This document shows positions 1-11,319 of a stretch of DNA of 64,000 nt, one piece after another. The notes under the pieces were generated by a model. That model saw only the letters and a list, made by a program, of their open reading frames with translations. It made no database searches and had not been told where the DNA came from. The stretch's first letter is position 1. Every line of letters begins with the position of its first letter. The translations under genes and the position numbers were made by a program. The stretch is from Trissonchulus latispiculum (taxonomy: Eukaryota > Nematoda > Enoplea > Enoplida > Ironidae), in NCBI GenBank assembly GCA_030248195.1, contig JASAND010028019.1, positions 1-64,000 on the forward strand, given 5' to 3'.

Positions 1-433
1 GGGCGTGGTAACGGTGTTAGTACGTAGGCTAAACTACTACCCCCGCTACACCGGCAGGCGCACACCTTACAATTTTTCGCAATTGTCAGAAATGCTCTAC
101 TCCGGTAGGCGCACACCTTACAAAACTGAGGGCGTACTGTAAAACGCTCTACTCCGATAGGCGCACACCTCACTAAACTGAAGGTTTACTGCAAAACGCT
201 CTACTCCGGGAGGCGCACACCTTACAAATAGGGATTTCTTGTACTAGTGATAATACGTACTAAACTGATTGCAAACTAAAATTGCACAACTGTTACAAAA
301 TAATTAATCACCGCAACATGACCAGCAGGTGTAGATGTAGTTGTCGGAACTAAATGCAAAAGAAAAATATAACACAAATGTATTGAAAAGGTAAGTTCCG
401 CCGTTACAGGCGCCAATTTTAGGAGACATTCTG

Positions 434-854
434 GGATCTTTTCAGGATAACCCCCCAGGTCCAGATTCCGCAAAACTTGACCAAATGAGCTGAAATCTGG
501 TATGGGTATGTTTTCGACCACGCTGAGTTCAATTATCGCAAAATCTTTCGATTTCGCGAAAAGTTTTAAGCTTAAAATTTAAGCTTATACTGAGCTAACG
601 AAAAGCTGAATCGAAAAACGGATTTCAGATTCGTGTTCTGCGACCTTGAAAACCCCTGAATACAACTTTTCAGCAAAATCGAAGACAAAAATTTTTCGGT
701 TCCCCTTACGAATCGAAAAAATCGAATTTCGCGAAATCGAAAAATTTTGCGATATTTGAACTCAGCGTGGTCGAAAACATACCCATATCAGATTTCAGCT
801 CATTTGGTCAAGTTTTGCGGAATCTGGGCCTGGGGGGTTATCCTGAAAAGATCC
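434..854. mobile_element. hAT-type MITE, nested
   Basis: This 421-bp foldback has near-perfect inverted arms starting GGATCTTTTCAGG. It is flanked by an exact 8-bp duplication, ACATTCTG, at 426-433 and 855-862. An 8-bp target duplication is typical of hAT elements; that assignment is inferred from length only. It sits inside the larger element at 42-2168 and so inserted later. It has no coding capacity. Confidence 0.8.
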
Positions 855-1779
855 ACATTCTGTAATTAAGTGGACTTTCTGGCGCTAGGAAAATGCTATA
901 CAAGAGGATACAAATTACATCTAGCCACAGTAGTAGCAACACTTTGCAATGGATGCTGTTCGCGATCCCACGTTGACAGAAATTACTACTATGTGACAAT
1001 TAGAAGGGGCTGCTGTTGATTATTGTCGTGAGAATGGCATTCTTGCCGGATCATATTCAGAATTTCCCCTCCCAGGTTCTCATATGAAGAATTTCCCCCC
1101 TAGCAGTGAAAACACATTTTCAAGCAGAATGTTAACTGATTTTGGTGGTATTAGTATTGCTGGTGTCATGAAATCAATGCCAATGTTTCTCGCCAGTGTA
1201 CTTTTGGAGTATATATGAATTTTATAGAATTTAAAGTTTTGTCAGTATTAATTAAGGTGTTCTGATTACTTTTAAAATAAATAAATTTGGTAAAGCTGTT
1301 AAAGTTGATGAAACTTAGGCAAAAGCTCTTGATTAGTTCGATGATATACCTGGTCAACTAAACTTTGCCAACACCTTTCCTTTTTACGCAAAATCCTTTT
1401 GTTACTTTGTTTTATACATATAATCAGATTCACAAAACAAAACAGGGTCAATTTTAACTCAGTTCAGCAAGACAAACCAGTTTAATGTCTAAGTTCTCAT
1501 AGGAAGAATTTCCCCCCTTAGTGTTAGTAGGGGAAATTTTGCATATGATCCATTTTGCCTAACTCAGACGCATTAAGCTTATATACTTCATGAAAGCGAT
1601 GCTACTTGTTTAATGTATAAGTAAGTGTTTGCGGCAGCAGTTTAGTACATATTATCACTAGTACAAGAAATCCCTATTTGTAAGGTGTGCGCCTCCCGGA
1701 GTAGAGCGTTTTGCAGTAAACCTGCAGTTTAGTGAGGTGTGCGCCTACCGGAGTAGAGCGTTTTACAGTATGCCTTCAG

Positions 1780-2168
1780 TTTTGTAAGGTGTGCGCCTAC
1801 CGGAGTACAGCATTTCTGACAATTGCGAAAAATTGTAAGGTGTGCGCCTACCGGAGTAGAGCATTTCTGACAATTGCGAAAAATTGTAAGGTGTGCGCCT
1901 ACCGGAGTAGAGCATCTCTGACAATTGCGAAAAATTGTAAGGTGTGCGCCTACCGGAGTAGAGCATTTCTGACAATTGCGAAAAATTGTAAGGTGTGCGC
2001 CTACCGGAGTAGAGCATTTCTGACAATTGCGAAAAATTGTAAGGTGTGCGCCTGCCGGAGTAGAGCATTTCTGACAATTGCGAAAAATTGTAAGGTGTGC
2101 GCCTACCGGAGTAGAGCATTTCTGACAATTGCGAAAAATTGTAAGGTGTGCGCTTACCGGAGTATCAC
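1780..2168. repeat. 51-bp minisatellite
   Basis: About seven head-to-tail units of 51 bp, each containing GTAAGGTGTGCGCC and CTGACAATTGCG. Units start near 1831, 1882, 1933, 1984, 2035, 2086 and 2137. Because 51 is a multiple of three, both strands show spurious repetitive ORFs. Inverted single copies occur at 60-235. Confidence 0.9.
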
Positions 2169-2169
2169 C

Positions 2170-5056
2170 AGTTTAACATTTTGTTCATCTTCTGCTCTGA
2201 TCAGGCTCACTGACTCATGAAAATCATATTTGTTATCCCTGAGGGGTCGTGTAGTTGTTTTGCAATATATATGTATATAGCAATCGTAATCACTGTGAAA
2301 CTTTACGCTGAGTCCATAGATCCAGAGCAAATTGTAGTTCGATCAAATTTGCCGTATCAGTCGGGCTTTATGTTACCTATCTCATGGATGCAACTGTAGA
2401 AGCCGTTTGTACTGCTAATAGCTATAACAGCCAAAATGGTTTGACATTATCCCATTAACTGTTGATTAACTGTTTGACCTGACTAATCCTATTTGGCTCG
2501 AAACTATTTGAATGTTAATGTTATTGCGCTGAGGTTAGTATTAAAGCCGGAAATTGTACTATCAAAATTGCATTGGCAGCAGAGCTATATCGTAAAACAG
2601 GTTTTTAGTTCAATGGCACTGAAATGTTGAAGTCACTATTTTTGTACCAACCAACCATATCAACTGTTAGTCTGTCGATATCCAACCTTTGGTCTACATT
2701 AAACCCCCTTTTGTGCAATTTCCGAATCTTCATCCGTTAAATGCCAAACTTGACAATTTTGTAAATATTATAACAATTTAACACTTGAATATGTAAGGAT
2801 TATATAATCCTACAAGCAGCAAACTACATATTATTATATAACATATATAACATTATATAACATATTATATACATATTATATACATATTATATTATATAAC
2901 TCCTACTAGGAAACTAGCAAACTGTGGAAGTGTGTGACTACAATAATGACTGTTAGTTACATAATGAAACCTTTCGCAGGACAGGACACCAATATTAGGT
3001 GGTTTCTGTCCAATTCTATTAAGGCTGTTTTGCTGCACTACGATTGCATAGTCGTTTTTGCCAAAAAATCGCGCTATAGAACAATTTTCATAAAATTTCA
3101 AACGATTGTTCGTATAATGTTTTCTCAGCTCACCGAGATCTATAGACTGATACTAATATCCGAAAGTTTTTTGTTTTGAGTCACCTCGATCAGAATTTGT
3201 CATTTTATACCCTTTTCTGGTACCTTAGTTTAATTTTCATAATTTTGACACTTTGGCCCTCTTACAATTTACAACGAGGGATTACAAATGGTACCAATAT
3301 GGCGTTAGTTAGTCTCACTTTTAATCATTTACAACATCACCGTGTCGAATACTTTCGCATATCGCATCGAGGGTGAACTGAACCCCACAAATGAACAGGA
3401 CAAGTTCATATCTCCTACAACGCAAATGCAAATTTTAGTAGAATCGGTTAGGGTCAACCCTCGCCAAAATCAGCCCAGTTCGAATTTGACCCACCTTGAG
3501 CAGATTTTGCTATTTTTACCCCGTCGAAGCTGCATAACTGTCCTATATTTTCACGTTTGATTGCAACTTATAATTTTTTCGAGAGCTGTCGAGTGAGATT
3601 CATATTAGGCTGTTTCCGTCAATGTCAATTTCGACCATATGAAACTTTGCCGTGTCGAGTATTTCCATGCCGCATCGACAGCGGTAGCCCCAGATACTCC
3701 GAAACATTTCACCCCATCTTTTCCACATGCAAAATTTCTTACAAACCGGTCAATCGAATGTTGGGCTGCGTGAGGTGAAGTAATAATAAATAACGGACAT
3801 ACCGAAATTAAAGGGTTGCTTTTTCCAGAAAAAATGCGGCAACTTAATAAACGGACTATGTAACTGGTTACCTTTCCTTTGGAAAGTTGGGCAACATAGT
3901 AGCAAATACTTTACAGTGCAAAAAGTGAGGGGGAAGCCATGCTATAGTTAAACGAGTTAAAAAAGGACGCTTTATCTTGACTCTGCTCTAGATTGCTCTA
4001 CTCTACTCTGCTGTATATCTCCTGAAAGGCCGTGGAAAACAAGCGGTGTGCATACTTTCGCTGTGGTAACGTTGAGAATAAACATACAATTCAAATTGTT
4101 TCGTACTGGTTATCAAGTTATCATGTGAAAACCCGGGCTAAGTCGCTAACCCGGGTTTACTTGCCTATCTTTAACACATAAGTTTAGCCCGGATTTACGA
4201 CTTAACCCGGGTTTTGACGTTGATAACATTGGCCCCAGATTGACTCGAAATTTGGTCACGACATCAACTCTTAATGTTATCAACTAAGGCGTAGGTTTCC
4301 CATTATAAGATTTACCTATTGGATTCAACGTTTCGAAAGCTCAAATTCTTTTCCTGTCTGATACTGCTTTGCAGTCTCTTCAAGTCAAGTTTGTTGCATA
4401 GAATTGCTTATGTAGAGAATGGTGATCTTACACCCTAAGTTGCATACCATGGCTGTTCCCAAACAGAGCATTAAGCTAAGTGTGTGCTAACGATGGGACT
4501 TGCAACTCTAAAAAGCAACTTTGCAATCACTAACACGGGGTTGAAGTTTAGGGTTTTAATCTGACTCCGATGAGAGGTCACCTCTGAAAAATTTCAACAT
4601 CATAAAAGAGTCACCTCCAAATTTGCAAAAAAATGATCATGTTTGTATACTTTCTTGGTCAAAAATAAGTAAAAATAAAGAGCTTAGCTATTTTTAAGAT
4701 AAATTTGGCACAGTGCACATTGCACCGCCCAACCGCCCCCATTCCTTCCCCTCCCACGTTATGATTGCATACAACACCATTTTCCAAAACAATGAAACCG
4801 TTTCCAATAAATAAAAAATATTGGGTTTGCCTAAAGTGATGGAATAAATATGGGCAAAGGTATTCCTAATGGGATCTCAATAAAATCAGCCTAAACCGTA
4901 AAACCTGCCAGCATCAAATCTTACAGTTACTGGAATTTACAGTTATAAGCGGCAGACCGGAGTATATGTGTAACTAGTATGGCTTCGGTTGAATAATGTT
5001 TCTACGACACTTTCGCGAGTCACATAATCTCAAACCTTGTCCGATAAAATGCACTC
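2170..5056. other. intergenic, no gene recognised
   Basis: AT-rich sequence with an ATATTATATAAC-type run at about 2825-2900. There is a weak diverged repeat around 3340-3375 and 3645-3680 (GTGTCGAATACTTTC-like) and the hairpin described at 4126-4217. No convincing coding frame was seen. The 3' part probably contains the promoter and a 5' untranslated exon of the SET-domain gene, but no specific site can be supported. Confidence 0.5.
4126..4217. repeat. 92-bp inverted repeat (AACCCGGG hairpin)
   Basis: Two arms of about 36 bp, each carrying two CCCGGG or near-CCCGGG blocks (AAAACCCGGGCTAAGTCG against its inverted copy), are separated by an ~18-bp loop. Flanking TTATCA/TGATAA sequence extends the symmetry. 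It could be a tiny foldback element or a cruciform-forming site. Confidence 0.7.
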
Positions 5057-5101
5057 ATGATAAACTGTAGTGGTCATGAAAATTTCTATTGTTGCAGCCA
5101 A

Positions 5102-8100
5102 ATGAGGTCATCAATTTATACACCTGCAATAGTGCTGTTCGTTTGGCTGCACCTGTCAACAGGGATCGGAACCGGAATCATTTCCTATGACGTTGGCAAT
5201 CTGAAACTGTTGATGGAAAATCTTTGCGAATTCACTGCTAAACCAGGCAAAACTGATCATTACCTTTCGGTACTTCTGAAACTGCAGGACGAAATCAGAG
5301 ACACTCAGAAGTATTTTTCTCGCAGCTGGCATCTACCATCGGAACACCGAGAACGCAATCTGAAGACATTTTTAGAATGGGCTAAGAAAACGATATTCGT
5401 GAATGGAATTGAAGTGGCCAACATTGACGGAAAAGGCATGGGCCTGAGAGCCACCAGAGACCTCTCACCAAACACGACCATCCTAAAGGTTCCTTTGAAT
5501 GTAACACTTAGCTCTTCCGAAGCAAAAAAATCACTCAGTCCTTGCATTGGAAATATTTTCAGATTTAAGTTTGCTAAATTGAATAACTTTCGCAAACGAA
5601 TTTGGCTATCACTTTTGGTTCTGTCTAAAGTGCTAACGGAACCTCATTTGAAGCCTTACCTTGACGTCTTGCCACGAGATATAGACGTGCCGCTTTTCTA
5701 TGATTATGGTAAGTGAATTTCAAGAGCGAGAAGAAATTTTGTTTTTTAACAAAAAGAAAATTTGGGCTTCAACTATTCAACTTCAACAATGACAACCAGA
5801 ATATGTATTTCTTGGCACTAATAGGACGTCCTTAAATTTGCAGGAACAAATTATTATTAAGGTCACTACTTGTGGAAAGACAAAAATTGTATCTGTGAAA
5901 TTGCAAGACTGCTGGATGCAAATTGTACTAAGATCTATCACACTGTTTTAGATGTCCTCAGTCTACTAAAGGGAACTGATGCTTTCAAAAGGATTGTCCG
6001 AAACCGTCGACTTGTTCTGGCCACATATGCTGCTATTTATTCAAGACTGCTAGAATCTCCTAATAGATGCCTGCGCTATGGTATGTAAGTCCGGCGGTCA
6101 ATTGTTTGTTGTTATGGCATAAACTAAACAACAGATTTGAAGACACTAATGAATAATAGTCATGAAAGCGAAGCATATACCATACGTTTCATGATGTATT
6201 GTTAGTTTGAGTAGCAGTTTCATAACTTATTCCTTCACGCATTTAATGCTGTTTTATCATCACAAGTTTATCGCCATCGGCAGCCACTGAGACTTGAGAA
6301 ACCAATAATTTGGCAGCAAACACTGCTGTGTTCCTCAAAAAGCAGGAATATTTGAAAAATGCTGGTTAGAGAAAGTAAAACGAAAAGAAAGGTAAAGAAA
6401 CGAAATAATCAAAACGTAGACAACTAGAATAGAGTAGCTGCATTGGCTTTATTTTTGACTAATGCAATTAGCAATATTGCGTATTATATAAGTATTATAG
6501 CAATATAAGCAATATATGCAATATAACTATTATACAAAAATCAAATCAAATCAAATATAATATTATTACAATAATATAATGAATTAGTTTTTAAAGGTAT
6601 TACGTTGGATGCTTTTACTTTGGATGCGTTCCTGTGGGCCTACTCAATAGCTCAAACCAGAGCCGTTGGATTGCACAGAGACACAAAAATCATACCATTG
6701 TGGGATATGTCAAATCATGAAACTGGAGAAGAACATATGCGAGAATCTGTGGAAGGTATGTGCATTTTAGTTTATTCAACGTATGTAAAGTGTTAATGGT
6801 ATGATTTAACATGCTCAATTGAACGCTGTTGCATAAATTTACCCGTTCAAAATAAATAACAACAATTTCACGAGTTAGCGTTAAATAATTAAGCTATTTC
6901 TAATTTATTGCTTGAAAGCTTGTTTGGATATAAATTCATTATACCAAGGTGATCAGACGTTCATCATCTGAGTGATCTTGAACCAATCCATTTGAGCTAA
7001 AGATTTGGATTGCCGAAACTGTCTGTGCTCCTCTGCAATGACAATAGCTAGTCATTCATAACACCCTATGGAAAAGACAAAGTCAGATGTGAATTATGTG
7101 AAACAATGATCCTGGACCCCGAGCATAGTAGTGAATCTATTGGCGCCAGCATAACTAATTAGACACCATCTATGCAAGTGCTTTAATTTTAATATTACTA
7201 AACTGTTTTAAGCAGTAAGCTATAGCTTGTATTTACGAAATATTCTTGCTTTAGATGTCAAAACATCCAACCCCTACTTTATCTCTTGGGTAAACTCTGC
7301 CGTGTCGAAAGGAGAAGAAGTGTTGAACTCTTATTATGGAACAGATATGGACATGGGAATTGCTTTTGAGAACTGGGCAATGGTATCTCCTACTACGGAA
7401 GTCCTTGTCTCCAGTCGGGTCGATAACCATGATCCTGAGATCACGATGAAGCTGCAGTCACTGCATCGACTTAGTTTGAGCTCCGATGTGGAATTTTGTT
7501 TATTACCATTCACTCAATCAACGCTAATTTCTCCTAAGGAGTTTAGGATACTATTAACACTTGCAACAGGTTCTACTGGTTTTTGGTTAGGTGTGCAACA
7601 CACGTGTACTTGGAGGCTGAGACTGAGGATATGACCATCACATTGCCACGGCAGTACGTATATCAAAAGATATTGAGTACACAACCCAAGCAAAATTCCT
7701 CAAATAGGGCTCATTCAATATTTTGCTCCCGGAATTCCATAGAATATTTCAGGCGTAAAAACGGCTAGCTGCATTCCAACCAATCCAGCTTGATACCCTG
7801 GAATGGGCGATACTAAGGCAGACGCACACCTGAGCGTAACTTTCGCAAAACTTAACCGATTTAATTCAAATTTGGTATGGATGCATTTGAACACATTTCT
7901 GATCGATCTGCAGCAAAATTTTAAAATTTTAAAAATTTTAAATTTTTAAGTTTTCCAAGGGGGGACCAAGGGAAACCAAAACATTTTATGTCTCCGATTT
8001 CGCTGAAAAGTTGCATACAGGGGTTTTCTTGGTCGCTGAGCACGAATCTGAAAACCGTTTTTCGATCCAGCTTTTCGTTAGCTAAATATAAGCTTAAACA

Positions 8101-9509
8101 TTAAGCTTACAACTTTAGCTTATTTCTAGCTAACGAAAAGCTGGATCCAAAAACGGTTTTCAGATTCGTGCTCAGCGACCAAGAAAACCCCTATATGCAA
8201 CTTTTCAGCGAAATCGGAGACAAAAAATGTTTTGGTTTCCCTTGGTCCCCCCTTGGAAAACTTAAAAATTTAAAATTTTTAAATTTTTAAAATTTTGCTG
8301 CAGATCGATCAGAAATGAGTTTAAATGCATCCATACCAAATTTGAACTAAATCGGTTAAGTTTTGCGAAAGTTACGCTCAGGTGTGCGTCTGCCTTAGTA
8401 TCGCCCCTGGAATGTTCCAGGTTAATTCTAGGCTGAAAGATTCCAACTGTGCCAACACAATTCCGTAAAATGACTGAACCTAAGCACAGTCTAAGCCATA
8501 TCTAAGCTCAAATCCGACAAGTTGGTTCAATTACGTTTAAAGCTATCGTGTCTTAGCACAGTCTAAGCTTCATCTAAGCTTAAATTCAAAAACTTGGCTG
8601 AATTCTGCGACAGGTTTACGTGTCTGAGCCCATTTAGCAGGATTCCATTCACGCCAGCAAGTTTCTCTGGCGTTGGTTTGGACTAAACTGGACAGTGCAC
8701 TTATAGCCATGCCTGCTCAATTTCGTGGAAACATTTTGAGGCAAAACTTAGCTTGAGTATCGTTGCAGAGTCATGCTTGGTTTGTGTACTCAGTTTCTTG
8801 TGATGACCTACAGGACCTTCCTGAACAGTGGAGTCGTTCACCTCAAACAAATGTTTAGGTTTTTTGATCGGAATGCTGCCGGTCGCTGGATGTTGTCAAA
8901 AGACAAATCTAAAGACAATTGTCATTAAAAACGAAACATTTAGATATGGTGTAAAGTTGACAGAAAATTTGTAGAGAATTGTGCAAATTTTGTCGTTTAC
9001 ACAGTTTTATTTATTCGTGACATTCTTCCCAACTGACTACATTCAGAAAGCCGTACACTCCCAACAGCATAGTGAATTTTGAAATGACAATTTTTGGAGT
9101 TAGGTATTGGCAAACAAATTCCTTAACAATTCTCAACAGGAAGGAGTTTCTATTTAGTTGTTGCACAGTGCGCCAATGATTTGATTGGTAATTCAAAAAG
9201 ACAATAGAAGTATCTTCGCAGCTGTTTCGTATTTTTACAGGGAAAACGAAGATTGAAGGTCATGAAACTTTTGCAAAATCATGGGAGTATTTGGATGATT
9301 TGATTGAGCTGAAGCTATCCGCCTATCCACGATCCTTGGATGAAAATCGTCGCCTGTTAGAATCTCCGGATCTTAGTCCGATGGCTTATTTAGCTGTGCA
9401 ATTCATTGTTGTTGAGCAAATAGCCTTGGAAACATCTAGGCAAAAATGTCGCCAGTTGGCTGACGGCCCAATAATCGATGTATTGGATAAGAAGCGTTTA
9501 AAATACTAA
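5102..9509 (+). CDS. SETD3-like SET-domain protein methyltransferase
   Basis: Five exons were reconstructed: 5102-5708, 5862-6080, 6597-6755, 7255-7569 and 9241-9509, giving 522 codons plus stop, with every intron in phase 1. The protein matches SETD3 and the related plant SET/Rubisco methyltransferases. It has GKGMGLRATRDL at about residues 110-121 (start of the SET fold), a PYLDVLPRD segment at 185-193, IIPLWDMSNH at 307-316 (the Asn-His cofactor motif) and NSYYGTD at 353-359 (the catalytic Tyr region). A C-terminal helical Rubisco-substrate-binding-like domain includes SWEYLDDLIELKL. Animal SETD3 methylates a histidine of actin; whether this protein does is inferred from similarity. The 5862 acceptor was chosen because the nearer CAG at 5841-5843 would put a TAA in frame. 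A consensus acceptor just before the ATG (TTGTTGCAG) suggests a 5' untranslated exon. Unusually, residues 8-20 are hydrophobic and resemble a signal peptide. Human SETD3 is somewhat longer (594 aa). Confidence 0.88.
7805..8405. mobile_element. 601-bp foldback MITE in intron 4
   Basis: A near-perfect palindrome whose arms begin GGGCGATACTAAGGCAGACG and extend for almost half the element, meeting near 8105. It is flanked by CCTGGAAT at 7797-7804 and 8406-8413, an 8-bp duplication suggesting hAT-type insertion. It lies in the last intron of the SETD3-like gene and leaves the splice sites untouched. Its ends resemble those of the element at 42-2168. Confidence 0.82.
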
Positions 9510-10530
9510 GAAACGCTATGGAAGGACACAGTTAACAGCAAATTGAGTTGCGTTTTTGTGCTATTTGTTTTAAAGCATTATATAGTAGATAGTAATGCAT
9601 TTGACTGTGGCATCACTGTTTATCTTAAATTCTATTTATCAAAATTTATGTGTGCAAACGTTGAGCGTTTATAGCAGATTAACCTTAAGGGTACATCCCA
9701 ACAATGAATATACTTTCAAAATCGTCAGGAACTCCGGATTGCCAAACTCCCGAAAGTCCGGAGTTTGAGGTTTCTTTACCGGAAAATCTGAAACTTTTGT
9801 TTCCCCCCATTTTTATCGCAATCAAGATTTTGTTTCCTCGATTCAAGAGCTGGTCCAAATGCACACTTTTGCTCTTTTTAGTTTGGTATTCCGGGTATTT
9901 AAAATTTCAGAATTCTAAGAATTTTCTCCTATGGATATGTAGAATATTTCCTTGATTTTACCCTAAATCATTCAAAAGTGAGTGCTAACTTCATCTAAAA
10001 TCAATCTAAATTTGACTCCTGTGTACGGTCCAACGCCGTACATAGCTAATACATCTTCGTCGCCATTTTGATTACGATTTTGATTCAATCATTCAGGTTT
10101 TTCAAACTTACTATCGGTCGGCGGCTTGGGCGCCATTTTTACTACTACGACTTTCTGACTCAGTTTGGGACACCGTTGAGGAATTTTGGGGTTACACCCA
10201 AGCACTTGGCTGGAACTTCTGTACGGTTTGTTATTTTGTTTTGGTCTTTTACAAATTTAATAGTGTGCTTGCCCAAATACGTTTTGTCTGTTTAATTCGA
10301 ATTTTATGAAGGTGTTTTGAATTTTGAAATATTGTTTTGTCTAGAATTGGCTGTATTTCTATTACTCTTTTGGTGCGAAAGTAAATCCGTGTGTAAATTT
10401 AGGGTTGTGCCGTTTAGTTTAAGTAGGATAGCGATTAAGTAGGGTTAGAATCAGACTTATTACACACTATACGAACCTTTAATCTTTGCTGAGTTTAAAT
10501 TATTTACTGCGAATATTCATAATTCGACAA
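9510..10530. other. 3' flank of SET gene and possible LTR
   Basis: No gene is recognised. The last several hundred bases before the primer-binding-site-like sequence at 10533 would be the place for a 5' LTR of the gag-like element, but no second LTR copy is present in the window to define its limits. A small imperfect palindrome around ACTCCGG / CCGGAGT lies at 9731-9764. Confidence 0.4.
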
Positions 10531-10532
10531 AC

Positions 10533-10550
10533 TGGCGACCGTAACTTTGG
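10533..10550 (+). promoter_or_regulatory. tRNA primer-binding-site-like sequence
   Basis: TGGCGACCGTAACTTTGG begins with TGG, as retrotransposon primer-binding sites do (complement of a tRNA CCA end). It lies 8 bp before the ATG of a gag-like ORF. The role is inferred; the matching tRNA was not identified. Confidence 0.5.
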
Positions 10551-10557
10551 AGTAAAT

Positions 10558-11100
10558 ATGTCTGATTCTTCCCCCCGGCTTACTCGCTACCTAAAAAAAT
10601 TACGTGACGGCACTGCCCGACTTTTTTCCGAATTACCCAGCGGGCAAGCACCCGAAAATTCTGATAGTTTTTTAAATCAACAATTTTTCCAAAATCGTCG
10701 GTCACCAAATTTGGGGGGAACAGAGTTGGGGGGTTCTCAACCCCCCCAAAATTTTGGGGTTGCTGGGGATTCAGGTGCCAGTTTGGGGGCACCTGTACGG
10801 TTGTCTGTAGGGGAAGTGGGGGGACAGAGTCTCCCCCAAAATTTTCAAAATTTTTCCCAAAATTTGCAAAATCCCCCCCAAAATTTGCAAAATCTCCCCC
10901 ACAATTCTCAGAATCTCCCCCAAAATTTTATGAACTCTCCCCAAAATTTCCAGAACCCCCCTCAAAATTCACAGACTCTCCCCCAAAATTCATCAAATTC
11001 TCCCCAGAATTTTTCAAATAATCCACCCCATTTCAGTTTGCAGATTCCCCAATCTGCACCCCCCCCAAGTTCTGATTTCGTCTCCTCCCCCAGTTTCTGA
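10558..11100 (+). CDS. gag-like low-complexity Q/N/P-rich ORF
   Basis: 180 codons from an ATG just downstream of a primer-binding-site-like sequence. The first 35 residues are basic and helix-prone (SPRLTRYLKKLRDGTARLF), as in the N-terminus of some Ty3/Gypsy Gag proteins. Residues about 90-170 are a run of degenerate NLPQNF / NPPQNS repeats, from a C-run plus AAAATT DNA repeat. The same DNA repeat continues in another frame to about 11200, so the ORF is probably cut by a frameshift. A G-run followed by TGTTCGCC at 11213-11228 looks like a polypurine tract and LTR start. No pol follows on this strand. Confidence 0.4.
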   Translation: MSDSSPRLTRYLKKLRDGTARLFSELPSGQAPENSDSFLNQQFFQNRRSPNLGGTELGGSQPPQNFGVAGDSGASLGAPVRLSVGEVGGQSLPQNFQNFSQNLQNPPQNLQNLPHNSQNLPQNFMNSPQNFQNPPQNSQTLPQNSSNSPQNFSNNPPHFSLQIPQSAPPPSSDFVSSPSF

Positions 11101-11319
11101 ATGTGATTCTTTGCAGGTGGAGCCGCTCCACCCCCAAAATCAAAACCTCCCCCACCCCGAAAATTTGGAAAATCAACACCCCCAAAATTCAGTTCCTTCT
11201 CCTACGATTTTTCGGGGGGGGTGTTCGCCCCTGGCAACCGGGGGTATAACGATACTTTGCTATAAGATACTTTCATAGATATAGCAGTAGATACGATTAA
11301 GACAATTGTAACATTTTAA

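Larger units (their letters stand above)
42..2168. mobile_element. DNA element with satellite-bearing inverted ends
   Basis: The two ends are inverted copies. The left arm (about 42-290) and right arm (about 1640-2168) share GCGCACACCTTAC, the flank ACTAGTGATAAT and the sequence around TAGGGATTTCTTG. The right end reads CCGGAGTATCACC and the left end GCTACACCGG, so the terminus is partly eroded on the left. The right arm carries a 51-bp tandem repeat; the left arm has fewer copies. No transposase frame is visible between the arms, so it looks nonautonomous. No clear target-site duplication was found. The terminal motif resembles that of the 601-bp foldback at 7805-8405. Confidence 0.7.

Noticed and set aside
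1780..2168. CRISPR-like regular repeats
   Set aside because: Units are contiguous 51-bp tandem copies without variable spacers, in a eukaryotic transposon end.
1732..2220. Repetitive 162-codon + frame and 121-codon - frame
   Set aside because: Both are translations of the 51-bp minisatellite, whose length is a multiple of three; no protein repeat family is indicated.
5844..5861. Premature TAA in exon 2 of the SETD3-like gene
   Set aside because: It appears only if the nearer CAG is used as acceptor; the next AG (exon start 5862) removes it and keeps phase and alignment.
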